Shown: piece after piece, positions 6,701 through 7,553 of the stretch | How positions within the stretch are numbered: position 1 is the first letter of the stretch | Layout of the letters: each line of letters opens with the position of its first letter | Program-made: the position numbers and the translations under genes | Assembly: GCA_030153205.1 (NCBI GenBank) | Contig: JASLHV010000376.1 | Location: forward strand, 1-7,553 | Direction: 5' to 3' | Length of the DNA stretch: 7,553 nt | Source of the DNA: Roseiarcus sp. | GTDB lineage: Bacteria > Pseudomonadota > Alphaproteobacteria > Rhizobiales > Beijerinckiaceae | Notes under the pieces: model-generated | What the model saw: the letters and a program-made list of their open reading frames with translations, nothing else | What the model was told of the DNA's origin: nothing | Databases searched by the model: none

Positions 6701-6724
6701 CAAGCGTCCGCGGCGCTTGATTTT
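6701..6724 (+). terminator. Candidate intrinsic terminator after the glycosylase gene
   Basis: CAAGCG (6701-6706) and CGCTTG (6714-6719) form a perfect 6-bp stem around a 7-nt GC-rich loop, followed by ATTTT (6720-6724). It starts at the base after the stop codon. The stem and T-run are short, so termination may be partial. It would close the VOC-glycosylase transcript and isolate ogt. Confidence 0.5.
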
Positions 6725-6792
6725 GGCGGCCAGAAACGGATTGAAGTTTCGGCCCGGAAGGACGATTTAAGAGCCTGAGGAGACGTTCTGAG

Positions 6793-6830
6793 TTTGAGAT
6801 TTTGAGAAGGCGGATTCCCTAGTCTTTGAT
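6793..6830 (+). promoter_or_regulatory. Possible ogt promoter with a TTTGAGA direct repeat
   Basis: TTTGAGA occurs twice, at 6793-6799 and 6801-6807. The second copy contains TTGAGA (6802-6807), four of six positions of the -35 box, and lies 17 nt from TTTGAT (6825-6830), four of six positions of the -10 box. A transcript would begin about 35-40 nt before ATG 6874. The rest of the 173-nt gap (6701-6873) has no convincing coding text. The repeat may be a regulator site or chance. Confidence 0.28.
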
Positions 6831-6873
6831 CAGCGCAGCGCATTCGACAGGCCATTGAAATGAGGCCGATGAG

Positions 6874-7437
6874 ATGACCGACATGATTTGCCATTACACA
6901 ATCTTCCAAACCGCCGTCGGCTTCTGCGGCCTCGCCTGGAGCGAGCGCGGGGTCACGCGTTTTCAACTGCCGACGAAAAGCGCCGAGGCGACGGAGCGTC
7001 TTTTGTTGCGTCGCGCGCCGGATGCTTCGCCGGGAACGCCGCCGCCTGACGTCGCCAACCTCGTCAGTGAAGTGAAACGCTATTTCGAAGGCGAGAAGAT
7101 CGAGTTTTCGAACGTAGCGCTCGACCTGGTCGGGCAAGACGATTTCTTCGCAAAAATCTACGCCGCCGCGCGCCAATTACGCTGGGGTCAGACGACGACC
7201 TATGGCGCGCTCGCCAAGCAGCTCGGCGCCGGGCCGGAAGCGGCCCGCGATGTCGGCCAGGCGATGGCGAAAAATCCTGTCGCCCTGATCATACCCTGTC
7301 ACCGCGTACTCGCCGCCGGCGGCAAGATCGGCGGATTCTCAGCGCCCGGCGGCTCGACGACGAAAATGAGGATGCTGGAGCTGGAAGGCGTGCGCCTCGA
7401 GCCGCAGAAGCGGAAACAGGCGGTGTTTGAGTTTTGA
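6874..7437 (+). CDS. ogt: Methylated-DNA-[protein]-cysteine S-methyltransferase (O6-alkylguanine-DNA alkyltransferase)
   Basis: This 187-residue suicide repair protein transfers an alkyl group from O6-alkylguanine (and O4-alkylthymine) in DNA to its own cysteine. The active-site motif IPCHRVLAAGGKIGGFS (140-156) is intact, with nucleophile C142. The DNA-binding helix-turn-helix includes TTYGALAKQL (108-117), with the conserved Tyr110, and AARDVGQAMAKNP (123-135), with Arg125 as the expected arginine finger and Asn134 in the pocket. The N-terminal part (about 1-75) matches the usual RNase H-like companion domain, for example FQTAVGFCGLAW. There is no Ada-type zinc domain, so it is of the Ogt/stand-alone kind and would not be its own methyl-activated regulator. 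GAGG at 6862-6865 is 8 nt before the ATG. A five-codon frame (ATG 6860) ends on the same ATGA and might couple translation. Confidence 0.95.
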   Translation: MTDMICHYTIFQTAVGFCGLAWSERGVTRFQLPTKSAEATERLLLRRAPDASPGTPPPDVANLVSEVKRYFEGEKIEFSNVALDLVGQDDFFAKIYAAARQLRWGQTTTYGALAKQLGAGPEAARDVGQAMAKNPVALIIPCHRVLAAGGKIGGFSAPGGSTTKMRMLELEGVRLEPQKRKQAVFEF

Positions 7438-7462
7438 TTTGAAGAACGGCGGGAACATCGAT

Positions 7463-7481
7463 TTTGCCAAATTATGGCAAA
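7463..7481. repeat. Perfect inverted repeat downstream of ogt
   Basis: TTTGCCA (7463-7469) and TGGCAAA (7475-7481) are exact reverse complements separated by AATTA. The stem is AT-rich at its ends and no T-run follows directly, so it is a poor intrinsic terminator. Its symmetry would suit a dimeric regulator's operator ahead of whatever lies beyond the window. It stands out as the most AT-rich patch in the window. Confidence 0.4.
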
Positions 7482-7497
7482 TTGCGGATTTTCTCAT

Positions 7498-7518
7498 AGG
7501 AGCACGATGAACATCTGA
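7498..7518 (+). other. Ribosome-binding site with a three-codon ORF near the window end
   Basis: AGGAG (7498-7502) is followed after 4 nt by ATG (7507-7509), but the frame stops after three codons (MNI, TGA 7516-7518). It may be a minimal leader ORF, a decayed start, or chance. The remaining bases to 7553 show no recognisable gene. Confidence 0.2.
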
Positions 7519-7553
7519 CTTCCTCACGCGCTTAAATCCTTTGTCGATGAGCA

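Noticed and set aside
5951..6703. 250-codon minus-strand frame opposite the VOC and glycosylase genes
   Set aside because: Spans the junction of two supported genes on the other strand and has no recognisable motif.
1..7553. Mobile elements, CRISPR arrays, tRNA or rRNA genes
   Set aside because: No spaced direct repeats, transposase motifs, terminal inverted repeats or RNA-gene cloverleaf text seen on either strand by eye.

Overview
This window is high-GC DNA with dense, forward-strand gene packing, TTG and GTG starts beside ATG, and overlapping or abutting genes. This suggests an alphaproteobacterium, probably Hyphomicrobiales (a Beijerinckiaceae/Methylocystaceae-type genome is my guess from protein style; nothing in the window proves it). 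No rRNA, tRNA, insertion sequence or CRISPR array is visible.

Region 1 (about 1-4861) is one compact operon that begins before the window. In order it encodes the C-terminal end of a helical protein (probably DUF5691), a MoxR-type AAA+ ATPase of the YehL kind, a 747-residue DUF5682 protein (YehM-like) and a protein with a C-terminal von Willebrand factor A domain (YehP/CoxE-like). The junctions are a TTGA overlap, a 3-nt gap and an 8-nt overlap, so the products are probably made together. This is the MoxR/DUF5682/VWA cluster found across many bacteria, often with DUF5691 and SWIM zinc-finger genes. To my knowledge its job is undescribed. By analogy with RavA-ViaA, the ATPase and VWA protein would form a chaperone or remodelling pair. 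The DUF5682 N-terminus carries motifs like those of the TraB/TIKI/EreA hydrolase-like superfamily. It is the best candidate here for an uncharacterised system.

Region 2 (4862-5048) is a gap holding a possible 58-codon reverse-strand ORF and the Shine-Dalgarno site of the next gene. Region 3 (5049-6700) holds a GFA/CENP-V-type zinc protein, a 203-nt spacer that reads like a frameshifted gene remnant, a PhnB-like VOC protein, and an abutting uracil-DNA-glycosylase-superfamily protein. A terminator-like hairpin follows at 6701-6724.

Region 4 (6725-7553) has a possible promoter, an intact O6-alkylguanine-DNA alkyltransferase (ogt), and a tail with a perfect inverted repeat. Regions 3 and 4 together look like housekeeping accessory genes for aldehyde chemistry and DNA-base damage. 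Any functional link between them and the MoxR operon is speculation.
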